Source: Panonychus citri (lineage: Eukaryota; Arthropoda; Arachnida; Trombidiformes; Tetranychidae). From it: a stretch of 64,000 nucleotides of DNA. Below are positions 31,115-45,500 of the stretch, piece by piece. The DNA lies in assembly GCF_014898815.1 (NCBI RefSeq), contig NW_026515530.1, forward strand, positions 124,001 to 188,000, written 5' to 3'. Below the pieces are notes generated by a model. That model was not told the origin of the DNA and did not search any database. It saw only the letters and a list, made by a program, of their open reading frames with translations. Each line of letters begins with the position of its first letter. Within the stretch, counting starts at the first letter, position 1. The position numbers and the translations under genes were made by a program.

Positions 31115-32404
31115 ATTAACCTAAACAATTTAATCTAATCTCCAAAATCAATCAAAAAGATCAGTTTTAATCCAACAATTAGTACTTAATTGTAAGTATG
31201 AGGGACAATTCAATGAAAGAAGGAGAGAGAGAAAGAAAAACAAATCAATCCAGTGATTAAGATGATTGAGCCAAGTAATTAGGGTGATAATCAATGATTA
31301 AGATGATTGTGGTTATTGAGGTGATGATGTTAATCCTGTTTGATGTAACAAAAAACAATGATGATTAGTTGATGATTATGATGATTAGATTGTGAGACTA
31401 AAACTATTGATTCACAAAAAAATTGATTGTCGTTCTATGTTGACTTATTGACCAGTGGTCAATACTTTTCTCAGCATTCTCTTAGCTACTTATTATATAT
31501 TCTGATGAAACCAATGTTGATGAAATTCAGAAAGAGAGAAACGATTTTTTTTTCATGATTTGAAAAGTTCACACCGGTGGTAAAACTTAATCTCAATCAT
31601 CTGAACATTTTTGTTTTTCTTTCTTTTCTCCTCCTCTTCTTCTCTCTCACTTTTTCTGTCAGCATTCTCGTTAAATCCTCATCAATATCGATATGATATA
31701 TTACTTGGAACACCATCTCACGAGTTGGAGGTTAACTAATTTCAGAATTTAATTCTAACTCAACTGAATCGATTATCATCTGGTAATCGTATCCATAGAT
31801 ATTTTGACTTTCGATAGATCGAGTGAAGTTCTAGACTTTGAGTAAATTCCAGATCAATTTTCTATTTCATCTACTCAACTTTAGATGGAGACACTCCAAT
31901 GATCCTCAACAAATAACCGTTAACTTGATATGATTGAAGATCTGTCAATATTATCAGTTAGTTATTCTTAGATTATTTTAGTCATAAACGGTTGATAGTG
32001 AATAATTATCGATAATAAAAGATAGTTAAACTTTATTATCAAGTAAATTTGACTTAATTGTTATGATTACAAGTCTAGAAAAGCACATAATCAATAAATT
32101 ACAATCTATGCTACAGGTGATGAAATTGATTGGGGGAAATTGAAACAGAAATAAAATAAATAATCCAACTACTTCCGCTTTTATAAGACGAACACTCAAT
32201 ATTTCAACAAATGTTTACAGAATTAAAGTTTGATCCATTGATTGAAAGGGCTTCCGGAAGTAAGAGGATTAAGTGATGATTAGTATTGGAAGAAAAAGAA
32301 AAAGAAAATCAGGAGAAAGAAAGAGAGAGAGAGAGAGACAGGAAAGTGAGAGTTTTGAACTTTTCCGAAAAGATATGAAAATTTTTTCATGAGAAACATT
32401 TACT
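31115..32404. other. Interval between dpr 3' end and the candidate small gene
   Basis: AT-rich with GA-rich patches (32317-32340). No coding region seen. Confidence 0.45.
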
Positions 32405-32410
32405 TTTATT
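32405..32410 (-). terminator. Polyadenylation signal of the dpr gene
   Basis: AATAAA on the minus strand about 100 nt downstream of the dpr stop codon at 32508. Confidence 0.5.
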
Positions 32411-32507
32411 TGACACTCGATATTCAGTCAATATCTTAATATAATATTCTTGAGATGGGAATCAGAGGGAGAGAGAGGGAAGGTTACAATCGATATCACT
32501 TGATACA

Positions 32508-33073
32508 TTATCTAATAAGGAACCAGGTTAAAAGCATAGACACTAAGGATGTAAGGTGAATATGTGACGATCCAGGCCAACAGATTATAATAAATGTATT
32601 CTGATAACGTGAGCATTTGAACAGCTTATGACCAGAGGTACTTGTGGCTCCTCCTTGCATGGCTGCTGGATTTTCACCGCCGTTCAGTACGTGGACATGA
32701 ATCAAAGCGGGTTTAGCATAATGAGACGGAAGTGAGGTTGATGTTAGCCTACAGGTATAGTTACCTGAATCGGATGAGGTTGCACTAGAAACGAAAAGGT
32801 TTGAGGCCATAACCCGTGTTCCAGTGGTAGTATGAGTATTAATTGCTGAAGGTGAGGTTGAAGTTAAGGAAAAGGGTGGAATTATAACTTGAGAATTAGT
32901 TAATTTAGCTCCTCGTCCACGAGAATCATAATTAATTATCTGATCACTATGTTGCCAAATTATGAATGAATTGGATCCAGGTTCAGGTATGTAGTTAATT
33001 ATACAGGTTATGTTTATATTAGCACCTTTTTTAAGATACAAATTTGCTCCTTCGGTGATGATGGTTTTCAAGG
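32508..33073 (-). CDS. dpr: DPR-family Ig protein, last exon: Ig2 domain and C-terminal anchor
   Basis: The acceptor TTTTTAG precedes 33073. The exon begins in phase 1, matching the donor of the Ig1 exon at 47743. It encodes about 188 residues. The Ig2 domain has Cys in NITCII, the core Trp in IIWQHSDQIINYDS and Cys in DSGNYTC. It is followed by the HVLNGGENPAAMQ stretch that is diagnostic of Dpr proteins. A Ser/Thr-rich insertion of about 25 residues sits between strands. The C-terminus is hydrophobic (SLVSMLLTWFLIR), fitting a GPI-anchor signal or membrane segment. Dpr proteins are neuronal cell-surface receptors that bind DIP partners to specify synapses. The N-terminal exon or exons are not found in the window. 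Confidence 0.88.
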
Positions 33074-36000
33074 CTAAAAATTTAAAGAAATAGAAACAGA
33101 AATTTAGATTGACTCAGGAAATAAATATTATCATGTACAGAGTATAAAGTTCATACAGTCAACAATTATTAATAAGATGATTAAATTGATTATAACTAAT
33201 TAATTGTGATAAAATGAATTCATAAACAACCTTCAATCATTTCAATCATTGAATCTCACTTGTATACACATGAGACTTTATTATTTACTGTTATTATATT
33301 TTTCTAACTAAACGATAACAATTTAAATTGATTTTGAAAAAGTCAATTGGAAAACTTTTTGTTCAGCAAATGATTATTATCGTTATCATCATGGTTACTG
33401 AGGAACAAAGGAAAAAAGTGAAAGGAAAAGGAAATGGTTGGATATTGAACTAATATCTTTTCTGAATTTCTAAAAAGGGAGAGAATAGAATGAGAAAAAG
33501 TCAACATTAAGTTTAATGAGAGATGAAATTTCGAATTACGAATTTTCGAATAGAAAGCAAAAAAAAGTAAGAGAAAAAGTAAGAACTTTTTTTCGACCTC
33601 TACCCTGAAAGTCCATTAACATTATTGACCAGCAAATGACCGACACACAATTCATAATGATATCTTTTCCCTCTTTGAAAAGGTTGTTGAGATTGGAACT
33701 CATGATAAACAAGAGAAAGAGAGAAAAATTTTACACTAACATTTAGATTTAGAATTGAATTTTCCTCAAATAATAATAACATTCTCTTCAGCATTTCCTG
33801 GATTTATTTACTTTTACAACTTTTCTCTGGTTTGTTGTGCAACATCATCATTATGCAGATAAGTTAAATCATTTTAACCTTACCCTCTGTAATCCACACT
33901 CTAAATCTACATGAATACAAAGATATCATCAACATGATAATCACATGGGATAAAATTTTGGAACCACAACAATTTGAATAAAATTCTGATTGGAAACGGA
34001 ACCAGAATCAACGTTTACAGTTAATGAGACTCATTTATTATCATAAAATATTCAAAGAGTAGGACAGTTCAATTTAATTTCATCATCTATTTACCTCGAG
34101 GATTAAACTTAATCTAAGGTTATTACTGAGCTACAGAGTCTCAATCGTTTAATGATAATAATAATAATAATAGTTTCAAGTTTTTCAACAACAACAAACT
34201 CACAGAGTGTGATATTTATGCATCTAAAATAGGATAGCAAGAATGTTACAGTAAAGATTATTCTCAAGCAACAGAAAAACTCTATGAAAAGTTATGATAT
34301 CAAAAAATTCCGCGGAAAATCCAACGAAGCGACAAATAGTACGAACAAAATCTGAGCACTCGTTCAGATGAGAAACTTTGGCCCAAAGTTATTAATATCG
34401 AAAGAGAAAAAAGCAAGATTGTTGCTATTACTTTTCTTACTTTTGTTATTTACTTAATCATCATCATCCTTATCATCTTAGTCTTTCTTTTTCTCTTTCA
34501 ATTTCAACTGTGATTCTAAATAATAGTTTTCTGATTCGTTTACTGAATGTTATCGATCCCCATTCGTGGTGGGAAAAAGTTGATGAAAAGCTAAAAATAA
34601 CTAATGAGATTGATAAGATTAATTATATAAGAATGCGTCTTGATAATAACCGTTAGTTTATCAATCATACAAGAATTAATTCCTTAACCTAAATATACAT
34701 ATATTGATTACATAGAAAAGGGAAGAAAAAAGTAAAAGGTATGATCATGAAAGAACTGAACTTGATGTATATAAATGGTGAATCAATTGAATACTAATGC
34801 TAATGAAGATTATATTAATATTGTAAACAACAAGATTCAAAGTATTTTAGTTGATTAGAATTCTTGTTTTTTCCTCTTCCATTCCTTTCATATTAACCAC
34901 CCACTTCCATTTTCCCACCCATTCAACTGATTATTACAATGCCCGGTAATTTGGTAAACATAAATGTATTATCATGATGATGATGATGAGAGATCATAGT
35001 GGGAGAGATGAAGGAGCGATGATAGCTTGAAATAATCATAATAATAATCAGAATGATAATCAAGGGTTTGAAGGGTGAATAATAATCATGGTGGGTGAAG
35101 GTAAATGGTAGCTGAATATGAGGTGGAAAAAAAGTTACCAGAATTTTTATTAATTCATTTTCTGCTTGTTATCATTTGTTGTTGTTATTATTATTATTCA
35201 GCATTGGTGAAGATATTACATGGTAAATACATTGGATGATCCAATATTATCATCATCATAAATGAAATTCAACTCTTGCTGAACCAGATTAAACCGATAA
35301 CCAGAGGAACCATAGTAACCTTGATGAAATTATAAATGATTATTCAAAAGAGTAGAAAGGATAAAAATTATCTTCTCTTACTTTTTTTTCATCATCATCA
35401 TGATAACATTAACTATATATGAATTTGTATAACTGTATAAGCAAATGAAATGTTAGATTAAAAAAAAATAATGTTCAGTTCTGTGAGTATGAACATGTTT
35501 AGGTATGAGGTTAAAGGTAGTGTTCAGGATAGAGGAAATTATCATTTTCATGATGATAATGATGATGATCATTATTATTATTATTATCAATGGAGAAAAG
35601 GATGAAAATGGGATAACAATGAGAGAGTTGGTGGGTATTCATTGATGGAGAGATGAAGATAAGATCAGGTTGAGAATCATGAATGAAACAGTTGGAGCAC
35701 AATAAGATACATAAGATAACATGTCAATGTTGATGATTGAATTCCGGTAACTGATGATCAGGATAAACATTCTGAGCTTGTAAGCATTCAAATGATTGGG
35801 AATTCTAGTTTTTCGTTGGTGAATTTAATAAAGGGAGAGAGAGAGAGAAAGGGAAACATGTATCATGAAAGACGAGAGAATGCTGGAGAAATAGAGGAAA
35901 AGTTGGAGAATCAGAACTTTTCAGTTGGATGGAATAGTTAAAACGGGGGAAAAAGTAAAGTTCGAAGAAGAAAAACTTCAAATAACATTCGAAGATGTTT

Positions 36001-37080
36001 GTGTAAACCAATGGACCGAAGAAGATATATGCATTTAGATGAAGAGGAAGAGGTTTGTTGTCGAAGAAGATGAAGAAAAAACTTCGTCTCTCTCTCTCTC
36101 TCTCATCGTTCTCTTTTTGATGTTGTTTTTATTTTCTGTCTATTATTCTCTCTCTGTCTATTTCTCTTTTAAAATTCTTTTTCATCATCATTATTTCCTC
36201 CTGTTTTTTGGCTCTTTCGAACTTTTTTTCTCCTCTTTCTTATCTTTCCTGAGAAATGAGGATGCAAGTGGTTTATTTAAATTGATTGATAGTCTGTTGT
36301 AGATCTTGTGTAGGAACCATATCATCATCAATCTATTGGGTTAGAACTTTTCTCTCTTTGTGACCGATCAACATGATCCATTTGAAATCTATTTTCTGCA
36401 TTTGGCTTTTTATCCATCATTAGAATCACAATCAATTCACTTTCTAAATTGAAATCATCATCATTATCTTTTCTTTTATAATCACAGTTACATCTTTCTT
36501 TTTATCTTAACTGTAATACACTAATGAGAGTTCAGGTTACTTATTATTATCGTTTTTATAATCATATGCTAAGATAGTTTCCAATTGCTAATGAATATCA
36601 AATTTTACTTTAGTTTAAATTAGCATTTGGTGAATATACAAATGTAAGTGCAAAAAAAGCTTGATTTCAATACCAAAATAAGGTTTTAAATCAGGTTGTA
36701 ATGTCCTTCGTTGTCGTTAATTTGATTACAGTTTGCAACATTCTAATAGTATTGGGATAACTTGAATACTGTAGTAATAATGAAATGACAATTGAAAGAC
36801 AATAGGGGAAAAACAAGTAACATTGTTCACTAGTTAGTGATAAAAGTAAATGCCAATGATAATATTATGGTAAAGTGAAAAAACCAGAAGATGTTTGATT
36901 AAAATGTGTTTGATTGAAAGCGGAAAAGAGTGGAAGAGAGGGAGGAATGATGATGATAAGGATGATTGTCAATGGAAAAAAAGTTCTAAGTATTTGCAAC
37001 TGTCAAGGAAACAAGAGAATTCGCTCAACGAAAGGAAAAAGAGGATAAAACGAAAGAAAGAGAAGAAAAAGTACTGAGAC

Positions 37081-37082
37081 GA

Positions 37083-37138
<56 letters not shown>
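37081..37138. repeat. (GA)n microsatellite
   Basis: About 27 GA units with one interruption near the start. Confidence 0.95.
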
Positions 37139-37142
<4 letters not shown>

Positions 37143-40100
37143 AGAGTGTATTACAGTAATCAGTTCGAGTATTCGAAGTAGTTTCGAAAAGTTTTTTTTT
37201 CTTTTCACTACCAATGAATGGAATCAAACGGCGTGACAGTAAACCTTTTATACCATTTAAAAGATAATACAATTTTTATCTCTCCTTATTTATCATCATC
37301 ATTATCATTCTCTATCACCAATGCCTACCACTTACCTACCTCATCCTCTAAAATTCACTCTTTCATTCACTCACTATTTTACTTTCATTTACTTTACAAT
37401 TTCTTTCCCCTTGTTATTTAAATGTAAACACAAAGTGACAGCAACGAGATGAAGTTTATCTTATTTTTCGTTTCCATTTCCTCTTCCCTTTCCTCGTCCT
37501 CAACCCCACTCTCTCTTTCTTTCATTCACTCATTCTCTCTTTCTCTTTCTTCACTTTCTAATTAACAATCATAATTTTAAACATGATGATTATCAACAAA
37601 TATACTAAATCGTTACCTTGCTGCATCACAATCATTCAAGTTTCATCGATGACATTCAGACAAGATAGACCATCAAAATTATATTAATAAATCAACCAGG
37701 AAAAATTTGAAAATATCCCTTTAAATCTTGTAACTTGGCATTTCCTATCAATCCAAAAACATAGCAAACAATAAAATTGTCATCACCTAAGGAAATTTAA
37801 TTAATCTCAAATGAATACATAGTAATACACCCTAATTATAAAACATTGTTACTAATTATGAATGCTCCGCAATTACTGCCACACCTCTTTCCCTATTATG
37901 AAATGTAAACTCAAATACTAGTCTCTACATGGGTATGTGTGCATTTGATTATATTATCAATTGTTTATAATGATGTTGATGATGTTTGCATACCCACCAA
38001 ACATTGAACATTGTGCCAAAGTTTCTTGCAAAGATATATAATTATTACATCAAATTTAAATGTTAATATGCAAACTTTCAAAGACAGAAAAAAGTGGTAA
38101 AAAAGTGAATAAATATAAACCATGGAAATGGGAACATTTTCCTTGGAAGAAACACTTTTTTGAATGAAAAGAAAGAGTAAAAAAAATCATTAACGTAAAA
38201 AGCTTAAACTTCTGGAAACAGGAAAGTAAAAATAATGATGATAATTTGATATTGTCTATGTAATTTTAACTGTCAGTACAAAAGTTTAAATAATAATCAT
38301 AACAATCAGCATTTTCTTTGGCAGAAAATTGTTTCTCCAATTTTAACCAACAAGAGTAAAAATTTATATACCTAAAAAATATTATCATATAGTAAAAATA
38401 TTCATACTTATACATGCAAGTTTACGCCGTGAATACCTCTGAACCCTTTAGTTTCCTTTGAGCATCATGAATATAATTCCGTAAGTATTAAATTTTCCCC
38501 AGAATCTAAAGTTATTATGAATATCAAGATAATCAACTGATTTATATAAATTGAAAATACAATCATCTCGAGAATAGTGCTGACATTGTACTCCAAGTCT
38601 TTCAAAATATCATCACATTTTATTGGTAAATTTTATTAACTTGAATTCATTATGATTCTCTCTTCGTGACATTTTAAATTCATGAATCAAATTGTACTAA
38701 TTAAATTGAGATTTAACAGAGTTTCATTTGTACAAATGATTATTTCTTTGAAGTTTTAATTTTTTCTTCATGAAAATGTTTAGCTAAGCAATATTATCAC
38801 ATGTTAGTAAGTGTACTTATTGATATTCGGGTGATTGTCGGTAGGATATCAGATTCCATTGAATGGATTAACTTAATTGAACTAGAAGTTTAATCCAATA
38901 ATATCTTTAGCTAATCTCAGCATTGTCAAGTAAAATAATAATAATATCATCAATGTTTATGAATGTTGACTCTTAATCTGACATGATAACTCTTGATTGA
39001 CCCAGATTCTATGGGGAGAAATTGATTCTGTTTTTCTATTCAATTTCAATTTTAATCTAATCTAATAATCATCATGTTCATGATCATGATCATCATGACA
39101 ATTATTTTTCGTCTCATTATTTTTTTAACATTTTACTTTCTGCATCAGAACTTATTGGTTTGAGTCTTTTTCTAGGAAAAAAAATTTTTTTTTTCCTTCT
39201 CTAGTTCTGAATGATGACTATTCTCAATTCTCATGAGATTGATTCGTTATATAATTCATGATGTATCATCAGTCGGTTCCCCGTAAAGTTCATCAAAGTT
39301 ACTCGAACAATTTATCGATTTAATTGGAATTAAAGTTTAATCCATGGAAAGAAATAGAAAAGTTTGACATTTTGATTGTTCAAATTGAATCTAAATTCAT
39401 AAAGAAAATTGAAACAAATAGAAACACAGGAAAAAGTTTTCAACTTTGAGTTGTTCAAGTAGAGAACAATTTTTTTTTCTTCAACAATTAACTTAATTGT
39501 TTACACTAATAAGTTTCAATCAAAATTGAGCCATGAAGATAACCAATGTATAGTTAAATTCACATGAGAATCAGATTCAATCAAATATTGAGATTCCATG
39601 GGGAGTGGAAAAAAGGTAAATCCTTCCGGGTATTAGAATTGAATGAGTAGTTGAACAATCAATAAACTAATTCTCATAGTCGATTCTATAAAAGTTCAAC
39701 ATTTACTAATGAAAATACTCCTCAGCCTTATCTGAATACTCAGCATGGCGAAAAATACAGCTCTCTCTATATATACATAGACTCAGAGATAAATCCAAGG
39801 GTAAATTTTAATGTTCCACATGATTATCTATTAAATCAATTCTAAAGCTTCATCTTCCAAGCTGAATGTTAATTATATGTTGTCGTGGTTCAATGTTACC
39901 ATGAAATTATAATTGTACATTGTATTTTGTTCAACATTTTATCTACATGGTAATTCATGAGTTGATGTTTTTCATTCTCGTTTTTTTTGCTGCTGTTAAT
40001 ATGAAGACTTAATTTAATTGAAATTAATTGTCTATTAATATCATCACTAACATCTAATACCTGTAATTTGTGTAAGAATCTTATAAATGTTGTTTTATAA

Positions 40101-40996
40101 CATTTTACTCATCCAATGTTAAATTCATGAGCTTGAAAATCATTGATCAGAATCAACTATTAACATGATGATAACTTGATTAATTTGTAGGCTTTTGTGT
40201 TGAAAATCTTCATCACAATCTCAATCATCTTCTTAGTAAATAATATCACCATGATCTGCATCAGAATTATGAGAAGATTGGAAGAGAAAAAAGTTCTGAG
40301 AATTTTTTTCTCCCTCTTACTCTCTGCTACTCTGTTCTTCCGCTAATCAATCATCCTGCAAACGGTTCCGGTTCTGATGTTGAAATGTCTCATCATGTTT
40401 ATCTTCTTGATACTTTACATTCAGATAAGCATGTGATGGTAAACATGATAATTTAAACAATAAAAGTTCAGTGATGATCAAAGTTTACTTTTTTTTTCTT
40501 TATCCATTTCTCAAAGTATAAACATTTCCATCATCTAGAAAAATATCATTACAACTTATTATCTTCTCATCATGAATCACCCTGAATGTATTCATTTTCA
40601 TCCATTACAGGGGAAAAGGAAAGAGGTGATAAAAGCAAATTGACTAGTGTAAGAATTAAAAAAAGAGGAAAAAAAGATCTGATAAACTAAATGCTCTCAC
40701 AGGGGTGTAAAAATATTCTTTGTCCATTCTTATCATTGCAGTAAATGGTAATACATGCATGAGGGTGTGCACGTAGTAATAGTAGTCAACTGATTCTTGA
40801 CGTTAATCACTTTTCACTAATCACAGTCATTAGTATTTTAATCATTACCATCATACTTTGATTATGATGGAAACTGTGATGAAGGGATAAAGTTGTCATA
40901 TCAACTATTCTATTGAATATAAAATATATAAAGATGGGTGTTGGTCTGTGCACATTGAAATTTTCAATGAGTGCTCTTTTTCAAATTGATCATTAA

Positions 40997-41000
40997 TCTC

Positions 41001-41044
<44 letters not shown>
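40997..41044. repeat. (TCTG)n/(TC)n microsatellite
   Basis: A short TCTG run passes into a TC run. Confidence 0.9.
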
Positions 41045-41048
<4 letters not shown>

Positions 41049-42122
41049 TCCTAAGTATAATCAGTGAGTAAAAAATACATTTGAGTGGCCATGATGATAT
41101 TATTTCTGAACCGAAATACCGTGAGTTATATTTAAGATGCAAGAACAAGCCTAGTCGTTACATGGCGATTGTTATGATTGGGAAAACATTTTCTTTACTG
41201 ATAATTAGATGAAATCTTAAACTAATTGTTGATTGAAACATCTCACTAATTAGTCAATACACAATTAGTATGATTACTTAATATGTGAAAGGAATAAAAA
41301 ATGATACCACAATGAGTGATACTATCTTAATAATCACTTGGGACTGGAGCTCATTTGTATGGCAATTCAGTCTCTAAATTATACGAACAGAATGTCAAAA
41401 GTTTAATACATTTTATCAATTTAATAAAAAATATTCATTATTGATTCAAGGGTATGGAAACCAATTATCATTTTTATTACGCTAATTCTTATAACTATTA
41501 ATCCATAAAGTATTAATTATAAAGGGTAGAGATTTTTTACCTTTTTAGTTAATATGAATACCATGAATAAAATCTGAATATACCTTAGAGTTAGTGTACA
41601 TTGTATATTATTAACATTCAAGTGTTTATATGTTTGTATTTCTAAATGTGTTGTATCAATATTTGATGTAGAAAAAAAGTTCTAATAAAATGTTCACTAA
41701 GTCATAGACTATCCGTTTCTCATGGCCATTGATCCGATTCTGTAAACAGTGCAAGTTTCTGTCCTAATTCAGTTGCTGGTTGATTTTGTTAGTTCATGTT
41801 GCGTCTATTTGAGAATCACCATCATATTATTAATACAACGATTCTGAAAACAGAAGCAATAACATGATGAATAAACAACAAATGAGAAGTTTTTACCAAC
41901 GAGATGTTGCTAACATCTATTTATAAGATAAGATTTGCCAAATAAAAATGGAAATTTCTATTTACTCTTATGATTAACAGATAATTAAAATTAAAATATT
42001 TTATTTCATTTTAATTGCATTTGATTTCAGAAATATCCTCACATAGTCAGATGGCTTAGTATTTGAACAACATCTTACCAGAAGTAGTGATAATATGTCA
42101 CCTCTGGCACACAAATTTACTT

Positions 42123-42126
<4 letters not shown>

Positions 42127-42153
<27 letters not shown>
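42127..42153. repeat. (TC)n microsatellite
   Basis: About 13 CT units. Confidence 0.9.
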
Positions 42154-42281
42154 AACCATCATTTTGTGAAATTTAAATGGAGGGAAAAGCAAAAATTGAA
42201 TCATTGAATTAAATTTTGTTCAACTGTTATGGTTTCATCATACAATTCATATACAAAATGAAGTCTTTCAATAACAAGAAG

Positions 42282-42596
42282 TTAACATTCTTCATCACGT
42301 TTATCATGGTAATCACAACTTTCTCCATCAACAAAAATCTCATTATAGTCAACATCTTTTCCAGGAAGATCGTAAGTTGGAATATCCCATAGTTTTAGCA
42401 TCTTAGCTGATCTTTCATCCAAACAGGCGATAATGGATTTTCCTTTCCTTTAACAAGTCCAAAAACGATAAACAAAATTGAAAATTGTGTGTTTCTCATC
42501 AGTAGAAAAATGTACAGGGCATTTCACCAAGTTTCCGACAAGTTTTTCTCGAATAACTTTTTTGTTTTTGAGTGTTACAATTTTTCGCTGCCAAAA
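42282..42596 (-). pseudogene. Decayed protein-coding fragment inside the dpr intron
   Basis: One minus-strand frame reads through about 104 codons with a single internal stop (TAA at 42450-42452) and ends in TAA at 42282. The part after the internal stop, with MLKLWDIPTYDLPGKDV, then NEIFVDGES and a Cys/Asp-rich end, has strongly protein-like composition. The part before it, with KLVGNLVKCPVHF, is similar in style. A stop bounds the frame upstream. No family is recognised. It may be a retropseudogene piece, a transposon relic, or two small exons separated by a very short intron. The opposite strand has an 83-codon ORF (42489-42740) that I regard as its shadow. Confidence 0.35.
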
Positions 42597-45500
42597 TTAT
42601 TCGTATATTCAAATACAGATACCGATGAAGAGGTTAAGATTGAGATTTCAAATTGGAAGTGGTCAGATAAACATAGATTAAAGTTTAACACACAGAATAA
42701 TATTGATATCCTGCTTAGTAAATTTTATCAGTTTAACTAGAAAATTTTAAGCTTTAAATTGATTTAATCACTTGGAATCAAAATTAACTTCCAGATAAAT
42801 TTCCATTAATAATAATCGAAAGGGTATTCAACCTTAATAATGTTATAAATATCTATCTTAATAACACAGAAAATCGAGTTAATCAGGTCATCAGCTTGAT
42901 TGACATTAAGTGTTGACACTTTTGTGTAGCTACTGATTTGGTTTTTAATTGAATTTTATATTTGGGAAAAGCAGATGAATTTGAGAAAATGTTGATGTTC
43001 TCTCTGTGGTTGAGCTGGATTTTTCATGAATTTATAACGATGAATGTCAGGGATGAATATTGAACTAAAATAGAATAGAAAATCAGTTGGCAGAAAGGAT
43101 CGAAGGTTTTATTTGATTCCGAATGAAACATTCTTATATTGAAAATACAGTTATCTACATCGAAACTTTTACTCTCGGAAATCATATTATCTACTTCATC
43201 TGATAATAAGAGGAGTAGTGGAGAGTATTCAATTTTAGGTGAGAAAAAGTTTTTGATTCTTGTACTTTCCCCAAGTGTTAGTGTTAAAGTGTAATTTAAT
43301 AATCATTCAGGGAGGAAACCACAATCTGAAACAGAAAAAAGAATCTAAATGATGAGAGGAAAATGCTACGAATGGAAACCCCAACTGTTGGTATAAAGTT
43401 AAACTTAGAAATCAGGAAATTAGATGAAGTTTTAAAACTAATTTTTCTTTTATTAATAGAGCGAGTGTATTAACAAAACTTAAGTTCTTAATGTCAAATC
43501 CTGTCACATTCAGCTAGTTGAATTTTCAGTTGTTAACATGTTATTTCCTTAACTTATTGTTCCTATTTGATTTCAATCTGGTTCGCACTTTATATACATG
43601 TATTAATACAATTCATATTTGAATATATCTCTCCCGTAATTTAATTCGAATCAAAGTTAATTACCAGACTACTTTTGGGAATTTGTATTCTCAATGTAAA
43701 TATGAGGAGTGCTAATGAATTCTAAAGAAAACATTTTCATACTTTTAGAATAATAATATTAATGTATAATTATGTATACAGTTGATGCTCGCATTTTATG
43801 TAAATATCAATCAAAATGCTAATGAATTATGGCTCAATGTAGTACATTTTTTATGCTCCATATTTTGAACTGTAAAGATTGAGATCAAGTAAGTTACGGG
43901 CGAAAACAGAGAAAAAGAAAGTGAGAAAGACAAAGAAAACCATGAGAATCGACCCATAGAAATATGCATTTCAATAGCTAAATAATCATAAATGGTTCTA
44001 AAAGCTGGAGAGATGATAAATGTTGACTGAATATTCGAGATTATCAAGTTGGAAATAAATGGAAATTGTTGAGAGAAAATTTTGGTGATAATGATGTAAG
44101 ATGAAGAGGTTGACAGATCATAAAGTGTTGGAAGTGAATCTATTTCTTTCAAAACATTGCGCTCCAAATTTTCATCATAAAAGATATCCTAAGAAAAATG
44201 TTATGACATGTAGCCAGTTATCATCAAGAATAATTTGGCGAGATGAGATTTTGCTTCATTGGTATTAACTTATCATGAGGATTCATCTAATTAAAAGTAA
44301 TAACTGCCAGCCAATGAAACATTAAATTCAATAATGAAAATGCTAATGTTTCCAATGTTAAACGTTATATTATTTGTCTCACTGATCGTCCAAGTTGAAT
44401 GCTTAAGGGTTGATGAACAATTGAATATCTTGTTTATGGTTTTATTAAAAGTTGATCATCATGCTGATAATTCAATGACTATTCATCCATGATTTTTGAG
44501 GTTGCATATAAAAGGCAAAGAAAGAGAGAGAGATAGAAACTGAGTATGATATTACATGGAATTGCATACCCGCCAAGTTGTGATGTGAAAGATAACATTT
44601 TCTCTTCCCTTGGTATTACCGATTTCCAGCCACAAACATGATAAAAGGAAAGAAATAAAAAATTTGTTGATTCCAAAGATTCAGATGAAAGGAGATAATA
44701 ATAAAGAGAACAAACTAATTCTAACATTTTCTTTAATATCTTCTATCGAAGGGGAAAAGTTCCAAAAAAAAAGTTGGAGGAAAAAGATTATTCCTCATGA
44801 AGAGATTTCCATTCTGAAGTTGACGATGATACTTGAATGACAAAAACGATAACAACAAGAAAAAAGAGGAAGATGAAACATATTAGTTGCTCATCTCTCT
44901 ATCATCTTCCGATAAAAAAGTTCTTGACTTAAATTCTGTCGGTGATTCAATATGTGATTATCACAATAACATGAGAGAAAATCATATTGGTGAGATGATG
45001 ACGAAAAGAAAAATACTTTTCTCTTCATCATCTTCCATTGTTAATTGCTTCATTCATTTTCCAACAATTTGATCTCTATCAATATCTTTTCCCACCCACT
45101 TACTCCCACTACTCTATTGACATTATTATTAAATTATCAATAAAATATATCGATGATAATTTAGATCTGGGAGTTTATATGGCTCTAATAATCAACTGAT
45201 TGCCTACAATTGTTGTTGATTTTTTTTCATTAACTTTTTGTACAGTTAATTGTGATTTGGTTTATGGTTATTAAATGATTATTATCATTATTATTATTGA
45301 TTTCATTGTAATAGTTTTATCATTTTCACTTGTCCAATATTTATGTGTTGGTCAGTTGATTATTGTAATGAATTGAAAATCAAATGAGATGAAACATAAA
45401 CTCATTTGATTGGGCAAATATTTTATTGTATTATCATTGATAAATTATGATGTCTCATATTTTTATCGTTATCATTGTAATCATTATAAATGGCTGATTG

